From Paraburkholderia aromaticivorans (GTDB taxonomy: Bacteria; Pseudomonadota; Gammaproteobacteria; Burkholderiales; Burkholderiaceae): a stretch of DNA of 64,000 nucleotides. Positions 45,828 to 55,211 of the stretch are shown here, piece after piece. Position 1 is the stretch's first letter. Every line of letters begins with the position of its first letter. A program made the position numbers and the translations under genes. The stretch spans positions 3,162,001 to 3,226,000 of the forward strand of contig NZ_CP022989.1 in NCBI RefSeq assembly GCF_002278075.1. Direction: 5' to 3'. The notes beneath the pieces are model-generated. The model saw only the letters and a program-made list of their open reading frames with translations, did no database searches and was not told where the DNA came from.

Positions 45828-48800
45828 TCACGTAAAAAACAGACTGGTAACGAATGATCGACGCAGGCCTGTTCGCTGCACGATTTCCTGCACTTCGGCC
45901 TCGTCCTCCTTGCTGAGCACCCGGGTTTGCGGGGCGGGCGGCTGTGCTGGCGGAGCATCGGGCGGATCATCTCTCGACATCATGAGAGGCAGATCGTCTT
46001 CGTACAATTGCTGAATCACGGCGCCGGGTTCCTTGAGTTGAGCGGCAATGTCCGTCAGGCTGAGGCCTTCGTCCATGGCGCGAATCGCCTCGATTTCCTG
46101 GGCTGCCGAAAGCGGCGGCAACCATTCGTAGTGTTCGGCAGCCGGCATTGCCGATGACGTGCCGGCTACGGGAGACGAGGGGCGCGATACCAGCAGGCCG
46201 CGTGCGTATTCCTGTTCGACGACTCTCACCGTGGTTTCCGGTAGCTGGGTCGCTCTCGCCAGATCGCCGGTCGTAAAGTCGTAGTCCGGGAGGCCCAGCG
46301 CCCGTGCAATATCGTCGAGTTGTTGCGGCGTCACCGAGTTCATCGTATTCGTGCGGAACTCATTGGCAAGACTATGGGCTTTCCACGGAGAAATGCCGAG
46401 TTTCGTGGCAACGTCCTCGCGGCTATAACCCTTCTCGAACATCTCCATTGCGGCATCGCGATCTTTTGCGGTGAAACGGATTTCGTGAGTGCTTTCGGGC
46501 ACACCTTTTGTGAGCTTGGCCACATACTTCGGCGATATGTTTAGAGAAGCGGCCACATCTTCAGGCGATCGGCCTTCTGCCAGAAGTTCGCTTGCCAGCG
46601 AATCTCTTGCGACGCGGTGCTGATTGGCAATCCCGCGCACTGTCTCGATCTGGAGGCCTAGATCTTTGGCCACCTGGTTTGCGTTTTTGCCTTCATCGAG
46701 TTGACGGATGGCGGCGGTTCGCTTTTCTGGCGTCGTGTCCCACCAGATCCTTTTGTAAGAGTCGGCATTGACATTGGCATAGATGTCCCTGACTTTCCTG
46801 ACGGAGATCCCGACCGCATCGGCGACTTCCTGAGGGGTTTTCCCCTCGTCTTTCAGTGTAAAGACCCGGTCGATCTGTTCGGGTGAAGTCCGGACCACTC
46901 CGCGGAACGTATTCGTTTGCTGGGCGATTCGCCGAACGGTCATTTTGCTTACGCCAGTGGCTGCGGCTATCTCGTCATACGTCAATCCGTCATTGATCCG
47001 CTGGATGACGTCTTGCCGGATCTCCGGCGTGATTCTTCGCCTGCGGACGAATTTGGCAAGATGCATGTCTTTCTTGATCCTGGTCACCGTACGTGATGAA
47101 ATTTTTGTTTCTGCCGCTATCTGAGCGTTGGTTAGTTTTCCCTCTCTGAGCAGGTTCTCAGCCTTCCTTCGGATTGCGGGCGGAAGGTACTTGCCGTGCA
47201 GACCAAGGTTATTCCGCTTCGAGATTTTGCCTACCATGCTGGGGGAAATCCCCATTTTTTTTGCTATCTCAACGCGCGTGAGAACTCCGTCTTCTAGCAG
47301 TCTGACAATCTCGCGCTCATCCGCCGGCGTGATTTTCAGGGTACGCAGAGAATCAGGAGCAGTCAGCACGATTTTCTCCTCGTTCATGATCCTTGCTACC
47401 GGATTCGTAGAAATCCCCAGCGTGGCTGCGATTTTCGCGCGCGACAGGTTCCCCTCCTTGAGGAGTCTGATGATTTCCTTTCGCGTCTGCTCGCTAATTT
47501 TTGGCGCCCCGCCGGTCAAACCCACTTCCGTATTGATTTCCCAACGGTGGGTTATCTCATTCAGACGAACCGGATATTGCGGCTTGAGATCGGCGCCTTT
47601 CATGAATACCCGCCAGGTGTCGCTCTGATTGTCAAAGCGCACGTGATAAGCCTTTCCATGCATCGCGACATATCGGTCGCCTCGGGCATCTTCGAGGATG
47701 CCGGGCCGCGCCCCGGAATGTAAATCTGCCGGGTGGACGTTGGGATCGGCATAGGCCTCGAGTGATCCATAGGGGTAGTCGCCGGCGCGTTGATGCGCAA
47801 GTTGGCTGGTCGGGTCGATGGACGGTCCGGCGTCCACCGCTGGCTTGTCGTCGATTGCCTGGCCGGCGGCCTGCGCGTCCCGGCCAGCGCTGGGACCAGC
47901 TTTCGTCCTGTCAGCGATTCGACCGGCGCTTTGCGCCAGGTTTTCCCCCGTCGCTGCGCCGTCTTTTGAAGCCAGGTTGGCCGCTTCGGCATCTTTGGCG
48001 GCCGTGGCAAGGGCTTTACCCGCGAGACCGACATCGTTGAGAATGGCCGGGGCTTCGCCGGCAATCATGCCTAGCAGTGCCGAGCCATAATCGAGACCCA
48101 TGCGGATGCCGGCCGGCAATGTGGAAGGTAGCAGATCGGCCAGCGGAGCCAGCGGCGTCACGCCCAACAGCACGCGTGCAATGCCTTCCAGCACTTGTCC
48201 AGCCAGTTTCTCCGAGCGGGCGGCGGGGGTGATGGAATAGTCCTTGTAGCTCGTATCCTTGAGGACGGCATTGTATTGATCGCTGAGATCGCGCACGTAG
48301 TCGCCGCTCGCCGGCGGGAGGTTCCTGAGAATGTCCGTATATCGCTTTGCGGCGCCCACCGAGTGGGCATTCAAAGGGCCGCTGACCTGGGCGTGCCAGG
48401 TATCGAGCGTGTCGCGTAGTTCCGCGGAGTCCTGCATGCGCTGCGTGAAGGCCAGAACGACCTTGTCCTTCAGCGTGTCCTGCCCGGGATCGCCCTCATA
48501 GAGTTGGCGGCCAATCAACTCGTAACGTTTCGCGGGGTCGGTCTGTGCCCGCGCTTCACTCAGGATCCGGTCGACTTCGCCATTGGCTTCTTTCCACTGG
48601 CCGTCCGCCGTAAGCCGGCGCCGGTCGACTTCGGCCGAGATGCTGCGTTGCAGCCCGTCTTTGAGTTCGCTGGCTTCCTCGAATATTTCGTCCCGTTCGT
48701 CGGCGTTGGTCGCGTCGAGAAAGTCGTCGCGCAATTTATCGAGGTAATCGACATTGTCCCGATCTTCCTTGTTCAGCCAGGCAACGCCCATAGGCGGGTT

Positions 48801-49586
48801 AAAGATACTCAGGGCCCGATCGACGGGATCGTTGCGAACGCGGTTCGCTTCGTCACGAACGGCGTCTTCCAGCGCGGTCATCTTCTGCCCGATTTCGTAG
48901 CGGCTGTCGCTGCCCGTTTCTAGCGGGTAGGCCGTGCCCAGCATGGCGGCCGCGGCGGCGTAGAACTGGCGTTCGCTCTCGGGCAGGTCGGCCAGCATGC
49001 CTTGCAGGTGGGTTTCTCTCTGCTGGAACTGGATCACCTCGGGCGGATAGCCGGTCATTTCCTGCCCGATGCCGTCTTCGATTTTCTGTGCGATCTCGCC
49101 GTTGGCCTCGCTGTTGCGAGGATAACCGTCCACGGTGTCGTAATTATTGTTGAGTTCGTTGAACTCTTTGATGCTGATGGGCTCCGTTTCCGCGATCGGT
49201 CGGGACGTGTCATCACTCCGTGCTGCCCGGACGGGCCTGCGCGCGTATGTGCCGTGGACGGAGCCGGTCCGGCGCAGCAGCGCATCCCGGGTGCGGACGC
49301 CGCCGCTTGCTCTGCCAGGCGAGGCAGCTGTGTTTCCGGTTAATCCCTGGCCGGAAGTTTGACGTGAGAACGCGGCGGCCGCTAGTCCGCGGGCGAGCAC
49401 GGAGGGCGCGCCAGGAGGATGGGACGCATCGCGGTTCCCGTGTGTCGTGTGCGATCGTGGTGGGGAATGGGAGGCTGTGCCGCGCGAAACATGTCCTGTA
49501 GTCTGAGCCTTGTTGTTGCCTTCGTCAGGTATCCGAAATTCATCCCAAACCGCGGACGTCGGGCTGCCTACTGATGATTTCGTCAT
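45828..49586 (-). CDS. Giant tandem helix-turn-helix protein B (paralogue of protein A)
   Basis: A 1252-residue paralogue of the protein at 38689-42522, with the same order: Ser/Thr/Pro-rich N-terminus (1-135), conserved helical region (140-460), hydrophobic stretch (470-535), strand-rich module (605-690, GDRYVAMHGKAYHVRFD) and about eleven HTH units at 695-1252. Units 1-4 differ strongly from those of A, whereas units 5, 6, 8 and 9 are close. A basic run, FVRRRR (846-851), lies between units 3 and 4 and could act as a nuclear localisation signal, but this is speculative. ATG at 49586 has AGGAG upstream. The HTH half of the gene is visibly richer in A/T than nearby genes. Family unknown to me. 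Confidence 0.9.
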   Translation of the reverse strand: MTKSSVGSPTSAVWDEFRIPDEGNNKAQTTGHVSRGTASHSPPRSHTTHGNRDASHPPGAPSVLARGLAAAAFSRQTSGQGLTGNTAASPGRASGGVRTRDALLRRTGSVHGTYARRPVRAARSDDTSRPIAETEPISIKEFNELNNNYDTVDGYPRNSEANGEIAQKIEDGIGQEMTGYPPEVIQFQQRETHLQGMLADLPESERQFYAAAAAMLGTAYPLETGSDSRYEIGQKMTALEDAVRDEANRVRNDPVDRALSIFNPPMGVAWLNKEDRDNVDYLDKLRDDFLDATNADERDEIFEEASELKDGLQRSISAEVDRRRLTADGQWKEANGEVDRILSEARAQTDPAKRYELIGRQLYEGDPGQDTLKDKVVLAFTQRMQDSAELRDTLDTWHAQVSGPLNAHSVGAAKRYTDILRNLPPASGDYVRDLSDQYNAVLKDTSYKDYSITPAARSEKLAGQVLEGIARVLLGVTPLAPLADLLPSTLPAGIRMGLDYGSALLGMIAGEAPAILNDVGLAGKALATAAKDAEAANLASKDGAATGENLAQSAGRIADRTKAGPSAGRDAQAAGQAIDDKPAVDAGPSIDPTSQLAHQRAGDYPYGSLEAYADPNVHPADLHSGARPGILEDARGDRYVAMHGKAYHVRFDNQSDTWRVFMKGADLKPQYPVRLNEITHRWEINTEVGLTGGAPKISEQTRKEIIRLLKEGNLSRAKIAATLGISTNPVARIMNEEKIVLTAPDSLRTLKITPADEREIVRLLEDGVLTRVEIAKKMGISPSMVGKISKRNNLGLHGKYLPPAIRRKAENLLREGKLTNAQIAAETKISSRTVTRIKKDMHLAKFVRRRRITPEIRQDVIQRINDGLTYDEIAAATGVSKMTVRRIAQQTNTFRGVVRTSPEQIDRVFTLKDEGKTPQEVADAVGISVRKVRDIYANVNADSYKRIWWDTTPEKRTAAIRQLDEGKNANQVAKDLGLQIETVRGIANQHRVARDSLASELLAEGRSPEDVAASLNISPKYVAKLTKGVPESTHEIRFTAKDRDAAMEMFEKGYSREDVATKLGISPWKAHSLANEFRTNTMNSVTPQQLDDIARALGLPDYDFTTGDLARATQLPETTVRVVEQEYARGLLVSRPSSPVAGTSSAMPAAEHYEWLPPLSAAQEIEAIRAMDEGLSLTDIAAQLKEPGAVIQQLYEDDLPLMMSRDDPPDAPPAQPPAPQTRVLSKEDEAEVQEIVQRTGLRRSFVTSLFFT

Positions 49587-49648
49587 CTTGCGGAACTCCT
49601 CTGAATGATCGGCGCAGCGAATCACGGAGAAGCAAGACGCTGCTGGCG

Positions 49649-49696
49649 ACATTGCAGCATGAGCAAAGTCAGCGGATGTAGCGTTTATCTGTATGC
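49649..49696 (-). promoter_or_regulatory. Conserved upstream element of the tandem-HTH gene B
   Basis: On the + strand, ACATTGCAGCA (49649-49659) is followed after 16 bp by ATGTAGC (49676-49682), TATC (49686-49689), then a degenerate right arm TGTATGC. It matches the element before gene A in sequence, spacing and distance to the ATG (63 versus 65 bp). The surrounding 49587-49831 holds no other gene I can see. Confidence 0.7.
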
Positions 49697-49831
49697 GGGA
49701 GGGTGTCTTTGATGAATGGAGCGCGCGGCCTGACGAGCGCCGGGTGTTCGTTCGCGGCGCCAGCGTGCAGGTGTAAAGCGGCGGCCAAGGCAAGGCAGCG
49801 CAACGCAACACGAAGCCGCAGTGACGCCCGT

Positions 49832-52780
49832 TCAACTCGTGAGCAGCGTCAACCCCGCCGGCAGCGATTCGCCAAACACGCGGCCTTCGTCGGCGTTATC
49901 GAGCTCCACGCTCTCGCTCACCATCGTGATCCACGCGCGCGGCGCATTGGCCGCGTCCAGCCGCCGCACCACCGTACGACGCATGTCCTCGGGCAAGTCG
50001 CGCGAACGGTCGCCGGTCATGCGAGCGATCTGCACGGCGGCAAAGGCGGCGGGATCGACCTTCTTCCAGTCGAGCGCGAGTATCGCGTCGAGCCACGCGC
50101 CGGCAATCTCCGGCGGCACGACGCTATGCGCGCTGCCGTAGAACGGCCGGCGTGCGCCGATACGGCCGACAGCCCACCAGCTTTGATGATTTTCAGCGGG
50201 CTTCTTCAGGCGGGCCAGCACCGACTCGCCAAGCTCGATCTTGCGCTCCACGGGAATCCGTTCGAGCGACGCACTCAGGCGGACCATATCGGTGAAGCCG
50301 GTTTTCGCGACGTCGAACGGCAGCTTGTGACGCGAATGCGCGGCTTTTTGCAGATACGCCATCGCGTCGAGCACGCGCAATTGCGCGCTTTCGTCGAGGC
50401 CGCCGGCGGCGCGCCGCCAGAGCGTCCACCATTCGGACCAGACCTGGCTTTCGTTGACGTACTGAATGCCGTCGTCGAACAGCGACCAGAGTTGTTCGAC
50501 CCGCCATTCGTCGAGCGGATAGCCGAAACCCGGCCGCACGCAATAACCCGCGAGATTCAGCCAGAGGCGCTCGTGATCCGCCGACCGGCGCCGCCGGCGC
50601 GCGCGTTCCCACAGCGCGCCGAACAGTTCGCGCAGCAACGCACTGTTCCAGCTCTCGCGCGGGCCCAGCAATTGTTCGAGTTGCGAGCGCAGGCGTTTGA
50701 CTTCTTTCGGGCCGACGTTTTGCGAGCGCGAGCCGAAGCTGCGGTCGATATGTTCGATGGCCTCGTCGAGCGCGGGGTGGCGGGCGGGTGCGGCATCGGC
50801 CGTCAGGTTCACTTGCGCGTCTTCACGGCGCAACTGGAATTCGAGCAGCCAGCGCTGCGCCGGATTGTCCCGTTCGATGCAGTGGACTTCGAGCGTGCCC
50901 ACCTCGGTGAACGACGTCGCGATCTGCACCGCGGTTTCGCGCGCGGTGCTCGCGCCGCGCGGCTGCACGATGGTCGCGATCGGCGGCAGGCGAACGAAAT
51001 CGCCACCGGCGAGATCGATCAACTCGCCTGGCCGGTACACCGTGTCCGCGCTCGACGAGACCAGATGAAAACGCACCGGATGTCCGAGCCGCAGCGCGAA
51101 GGTGCGATCCGCGATCAGGATCTCGCGGCCTTCTTCCGTGCCGCGCGGCAGCAGGCAGATGCCGCGTTGCACGGGCTCGGCTTCGTGCTTGCCGTCGCTG
51201 GTTTCGTCGAGCACGAGGAAGTAGCTGCGCGGCGAGCCGCCGCCGATTTTCGGCGCGTTGCCCGCGCGCGCGAGCGCATAAGCAACCGCGCCGCGTGCTA
51301 CGGCCACGTCGGGGTTGTCGTTGTGCAGCACGTTGAGCGCCGCGCCGCGCCACGTGCCCAGCGTGCTCGCCAGACGCTGCGTGAGCGCTTCGGCGCGGAA
51401 CACGCCGCCGTTCAGCAGCAGTGTGTCGGGCACCGGCAAGGTGTTTTCGTCGGTAGCGTCCGGCGTGCCCGATACCGCAGCGCCCAGCGCTTTGCGCGAC
51501 TGCGCCGCGAAGCGTCCGAGGAACGCCGCGACATGACGTGTGACGGCGGCGTCAGTGGCATAGGGCAGGCCGAACTCGACGATCGCGCCACGCGGTCTGC
51601 CAGGCCGTTCGTTCGACGCCACCGCCGGAAAGAAGCCGTCGACGATGATCCGCTCCACCTCCTCGCGCGTGACCTGCACCGTGCGCGCACCGCCGATCAA
51701 CTTCGAGCCGGCGCCAAGCAGCGTGACCGATGTGGAGTCGGGCGCCTGCCGACCGAGCAGAAGCTCCTTCGCGTTGCGGCAACGCTCGACCAGCTGCGAC
51801 AGGCTCGCCGCCGACAGGCGCGTGCGCCCGCCCGCCTGGTCCGCGCCCGGCAGCCGCGCTTCCACCAGATGCGCGAGCGCCAGATCCATGTTGTCGCCGC
51901 CGAGCATCAGGTGATTGCCTACGCCGATTCGCGTGAGCCGAGGCTCGCCGTCGCTCAGGCCCACTTCGATCAGCGTGAGGTCCGTGGTGCCGCCGCCGAC
52001 GTCGCAGATGAGGACCAGACGGGTGGCAGCGAGTTCGCTTGCCAGCCGGTCACGGTGATGAAACAGCCAGTCGTAGAACGCCGCTTGCGGCTCTTCCAGC
52101 AGCTTCAGGTTGTGCAGGCCGGCCATGCGTGCCGCTTGCACGGTCAATGCGCGCGCACCTTCGTCGAAGGACGCCGGCACCGTGAGCACCACCTCCTGAC
52201 GTTCGAGCGGCGCGTCCGGAAAACGATGGTTCCAGGCGGCGCGCACATGCGCCAGATAGCTCGCGCTGGCTTCGACCGGCGAGACTTTGAGGATGTCGTC
52301 GGCGGCGCCCCACGGCAGGATCGGCGCAACGCGGTCGACCGACGCATGCGAGAGCCAGCTCTTCGCGCTCGTCACCAGCCGCCCCGGCACCTGGGCGCCC
52401 AGCAGGCGCGCGAGCCGGCCGATCACGACCGGCTGCGCTTCTTTGTTTGCTTCTTTGTTTGCTTCTTCGCCTGCTTTTGACCGTGCGCCCGACTGCGCTT
52501 TGCTCTGCGCTTCGGTCCGGGCGCCGGCCTGGTCCGCACCGGACCACGGCAATTGCAGATCGCCGGGGTTCAGTTCGCCTTGCGCCGCGTGATAGCGCAC
52601 CGAGGGCAGAAGCGGCCGCGCGGCCACTTCGCCTGGACTCACCAGTTGCTCGATCTCGAAGACGTGAATGCGTGGCGACTCGACCCGCGACCCATCCGGT
52701 GCTCCCATCTGCGCATAGGCGAGCACCGTGTTGCTGGTGCCGAGATCGATGCCGACGCTGTACCGCTTCATCTCATTCAT
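49832..52780 (-). CDS. Large Hsp70-related protein
   Basis: A 982-residue Hsp70 relative. Nucleotide-binding motifs of the actin fold are clear: GIDLGTSNTVLAYAQ, LLEEPQAAFYDWL, ICDVGGGTTDLTLIEV and LLLNGGVFRAEAL. Residues 90-120 hold a low-complexity insert with repeated ANKEA. The C-terminal ~350 residues are not a standard Hsp70 substrate domain and are rich in Trp and Arg. It overlaps the second Hsp70 gene by 4 bp. No DnaJ or GrpE gene is nearby, so partners are unknown. Confidence 0.88.
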   Translation of the reverse strand: MNEMKRYSVGIDLGTSNTVLAYAQMGAPDGSRVESPRIHVFEIEQLVSPGEVAARPLLPSVRYHAAQGELNPGDLQLPWSGADQAGARTEAQSKAQSGARSKAGEEANKEANKEAQPVVIGRLARLLGAQVPGRLVTSAKSWLSHASVDRVAPILPWGAADDILKVSPVEASASYLAHVRAAWNHRFPDAPLERQEVVLTVPASFDEGARALTVQAARMAGLHNLKLLEEPQAAFYDWLFHHRDRLASELAATRLVLICDVGGGTTDLTLIEVGLSDGEPRLTRIGVGNHLMLGGDNMDLALAHLVEARLPGADQAGGRTRLSAASLSQLVERCRNAKELLLGRQAPDSTSVTLLGAGSKLIGGARTVQVTREEVERIIVDGFFPAVASNERPGRPRGAIVEFGLPYATDAAVTRHVAAFLGRFAAQSRKALGAAVSGTPDATDENTLPVPDTLLLNGGVFRAEALTQRLASTLGTWRGAALNVLHNDNPDVAVARGAVAYALARAGNAPKIGGGSPRSYFLVLDETSDGKHEAEPVQRGICLLPRGTEEGREILIADRTFALRLGHPVRFHLVSSSADTVYRPGELIDLAGGDFVRLPPIATIVQPRGASTARETAVQIATSFTEVGTLEVHCIERDNPAQRWLLEFQLRREDAQVNLTADAAPARHPALDEAIEHIDRSFGSRSQNVGPKEVKRLRSQLEQLLGPRESWNSALLRELFGALWERARRRRRSADHERLWLNLAGYCVRPGFGYPLDEWRVEQLWSLFDDGIQYVNESQVWSEWWTLWRRAAGGLDESAQLRVLDAMAYLQKAAHSRHKLPFDVAKTGFTDMVRLSASLERIPVERKIELGESVLARLKKPAENHQSWWAVGRIGARRPFYGSAHSVVPPEIAGAWLDAILALDWKKVDPAAFAAVQIARMTGDRSRDLPEDMRRTVVRRLDAANAPRAWITMVSESVELDNADEGRVFGESLPAGLTLLTS

Positions 52781-54636
52781 GCATTTGCGTTGCCGCGCAC
52801 GTCGAACTCGACTTTCCAGCGCTCGTCAGTCCCACGCGGCATGGCTTCGAGTTCGAGCGTGCCCGCTTCGGTGACGCGGGCATGCAGCTTCACCGGCACG
52901 ACTTCACCGGCGGTGCGGCCGGCGGCGGGCAGCGTCGCCTGAATCTCTTCCAGTTCCTGCAATTCATCAGGACCCCAGAAGTCGAGCAGCGTGCCGACCT
53001 GGTCCTGCCGCCGCACCGACGAGCCGAAGAAGCGGAAATGCACGGGCTCGCCGACCACCAGCCCGAATTCCTGCGCGGGCAGTTCGGCTTCGGTGCCTTC
53101 TTCCATGCCGAACGGTGCCACGCACAGCGCCTGGATAGGCGGTTCGAGGCCGGGCACCGCGGGCATCGCCGATTCGATCGCGATGTAGTACGCGCGTGCC
53201 GTGCCGCCGCGAATCCGCACACCCTGGCCGCGTCGCACGTAACCGTAGTAAGCTGCGCCGCGCGCGACGGCGAGATCCAGATCGGCGCCTTCGAGGAGCC
53301 GCGCCGGCGCCGCGCCTTCCGCGGTGAGCCAGCCGTTGAGCGTGCCCATGATGCGTTCGACCAGCAACGGCGACTTGAACACGCCGCCGTTGAACAGCAC
53401 GGCAGTGGGATGCAGGAAGCTGGCGTTTTGCGGCGTGGCGATGTCGCGCAGCCCGTCGAGCTCGGCGAGCGCGCCCACCTGACGGCCGAGAAACGCCGCC
53501 AGATGCCGCGTGATGCCCGCGTCCTGCGCATACGGCAGGCCGAGTTGCGTCAGACCGGCGCGCGCGCGGCTCACCGGACGCGCGGCGCTCTCCACCTGCG
53601 GGAAGAAGCCTTCGAGAATCGTCTGGGTCAATTCGGCGCGCGTGAGCTCGGTGCGGATCGAGCCGCCGATCAGCTTCGAGCCGCGGCTCGGCACGACGAG
53701 CGGCACGGTATCGGCGGTGGGATCGCTGAGCAGCGTTTCCTTGGCGGAGCGGCATGCGTAGGTGAGGGCGCGCAGTTGCCACGCGTCGGCCTGGGTGCCT
53801 TGCGCCGCGAGCTTGCGCGCGACCACGTGCGCGAGCGCGAGATCCATGTTGTCGCCGCCGAGCAGAATATGTTCGCCCACCGCGACACGATGCAGTTCGA
53901 GATTGCCTTCGCGTTCGATCACGGCGATCAGCGAGAGGTCGGTCGTGCCGCCGCCCACGTCCACCACGAGAATGATGTCGCCGACCTTGACCTGCTTGCG
54001 CCACTGGCCGCCGCTCTTCTGGATCCAGCTATACAGCGCGGCCTGCGGCTCTTCCAGCAGTGTCATGCTGCCGTAGCCGGCGGCTGTGGCCGCTTCGGCG
54101 GTCAGTTCGCGCGCGGCCGGATCGAACGAGGCCGGGATCGTCACCGTGATGTCCTGTTCGCTGAACGGCGCGTCGGGATGCGCATGATCCCAGGCTTCAC
54201 GCAAGTGGGTCAGATAACGTACCGAGCTTTCGAGCGGCGAGACGCGCGCGACTTCGGGCGGCGCGTCGTTGGGCAGAATCGCGGCGCGCCGGTCGACGCC
54301 CGGATGGCACAGCCAGCTCTTCGCGCTCGATACGAGGCGGATCGGCGTGGCCGCGCCGCGGCTGCGGGCGAACTCGCCGACCGCGAATTCGCGCTGGCCG
54401 GTCCACGGCAGATAGAGGTCGCCCGAGGCCAGTTCGTCCGGATGCGGCAGATAGAGAAACGAAGGCAGCAGATCGAGGTTGTCGATTGCGCCCGGGCCCG
54501 TGAGCTGGGCGATCGACAGTACGCCCTGGGCGGTCTTTTCGCCGTCGCTGGCGCTCGTGTCCACGTAGGAGAGCGCGCAGTGGGTAGTGCCGAGATCGAT
54601 ACCGATGGCGTAGCGTGATTGGCGTGCGTCGCTCAT
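52777..54636 (-). CDS. Hsp70-family chaperone (HscC-like arrangement)
   Basis: A 619-residue Hsp70-family protein: GIDLGTTHCALSYVD, SSAKSWLCHPGVDR, LLEEPQAALYSWI, VVDVGGGTTDLSLIAV, AVLFNGGVFKSPL. The C-terminal region (about 450-619) is short and strand-rich. It overlaps the DUF2760 gene upstream and the larger Hsp70 downstream by 4 bp each, so all three are probably made together, likely as one complex. Confidence 0.9.
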   Translation of the reverse strand: MSDARQSRYAIGIDLGTTHCALSYVDTSASDGEKTAQGVLSIAQLTGPGAIDNLDLLPSFLYLPHPDELASGDLYLPWTGQREFAVGEFARSRGAATPIRLVSSAKSWLCHPGVDRRAAILPNDAPPEVARVSPLESSVRYLTHLREAWDHAHPDAPFSEQDITVTIPASFDPAARELTAEAATAAGYGSMTLLEEPQAALYSWIQKSGGQWRKQVKVGDIILVVDVGGGTTDLSLIAVIEREGNLELHRVAVGEHILLGGDNMDLALAHVVARKLAAQGTQADAWQLRALTYACRSAKETLLSDPTADTVPLVVPSRGSKLIGGSIRTELTRAELTQTILEGFFPQVESAARPVSRARAGLTQLGLPYAQDAGITRHLAAFLGRQVGALAELDGLRDIATPQNASFLHPTAVLFNGGVFKSPLLVERIMGTLNGWLTAEGAAPARLLEGADLDLAVARGAAYYGYVRRGQGVRIRGGTARAYYIAIESAMPAVPGLEPPIQALCVAPFGMEEGTEAELPAQEFGLVVGEPVHFRFFGSSVRRQDQVGTLLDFWGPDELQELEEIQATLPAAGRTAGEVVPVKLHARVTEAGTLELEAMPRGTDERWKVEFDVRGNANA

Positions 54637-55211
54637 AGCTCCACCTCGGCCGGTGCGATCACCTTGGCGTTGTGGCTGTCCGCGAGCTTCGGCAAACGTA
54701 CTTCGTCGACCCGCCAGCCGCGATGGCTGATGCTGCCGTTAAACGGTGCGTGGCCGACCACATTGCCGGTCAGGCGGATCGAGGCCGCGTCGAAACCCTC
54801 GGCCAGCGTGACGCGACTGCCTTCGGCTTCGTCGCGCACCGGGCGGATCGTGAAGTGTTCGCGCAGCGTCGCGCGGCAACCGTCATGCACGAGGCGCGCG
54901 GCCGCGCCGATGTCGGCGTCGCTATAGCTCTTGATGTCTTCCTCGACGAAATCGATGAAACGCGCGTCGCGTTGCAGCAGGCCGAGCAGTTGCAGCGCCG
55001 CGTCGGGGCTCGCTTCCTTCAGCACGGGCGCGGGTTGCGGTGCGGGGGCGGGCGCCGGCGCGGGTGCCGGTGAGGGCGCGGCGCCGGCGGTGGCGCCGCT
55101 AGCGCGCAGACGCAGCACCCCGGCGGCGAATTCGCCGTCGCCGAGAATGCGGAAGAACGTGCCCACGGCCAGGGAAATCCGGCCGAGGAAGGATGGGTTC
55201 GAATCGGTCAT
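54633..55211 (-). CDS. DUF2760 protein, partner of the Hsp70 pair
   Basis: A 192-residue protein: hydrophobic N-terminal segment (LGRISLAVGTFFRIL), an Ala/Pro linker (about 45-62) and the DUF2760 domain (ALQLLGLLQRDARFIDFVEEDI, YSDADIGAAARLVH, GSISHRGWRVDEVRLPKL). DUF2760 genes commonly sit before Hsp70-like genes. ATG at 55211 starts the operon. Its function is unknown; a client adaptor is a guess. Confidence 0.85.
   Translation of the reverse strand: MTDSNPSFLGRISLAVGTFFRILGDGEFAAGVLRLRASGATAGAAPSPAPAPAPAPAPQPAPVLKEASPDAALQLLGLLQRDARFIDFVEEDIKSYSDADIGAAARLVHDGCRATLREHFTIRPVRDEAEGSRVTLAEGFDAASIRLTGNVVGHAPFNGSISHRGWRVDEVRLPKLADSHNAKVIAPAEVEL

Noticed and set aside
49703..52480. Long + strand open frame (925 codons) opposite the large Hsp70 gene
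   Set aside because: Arg/Ala-rich composition, no family motifs, and it mirrors a well-supported Hsp70 gene on the other strand; long antisense frames are expected in high-GC DNA.
52447..54618. Long + strand open frame (723 codons) opposite the second Hsp70 gene
   Set aside because: Same reason: composition of an antisense shadow, and no ribosome site or homology.
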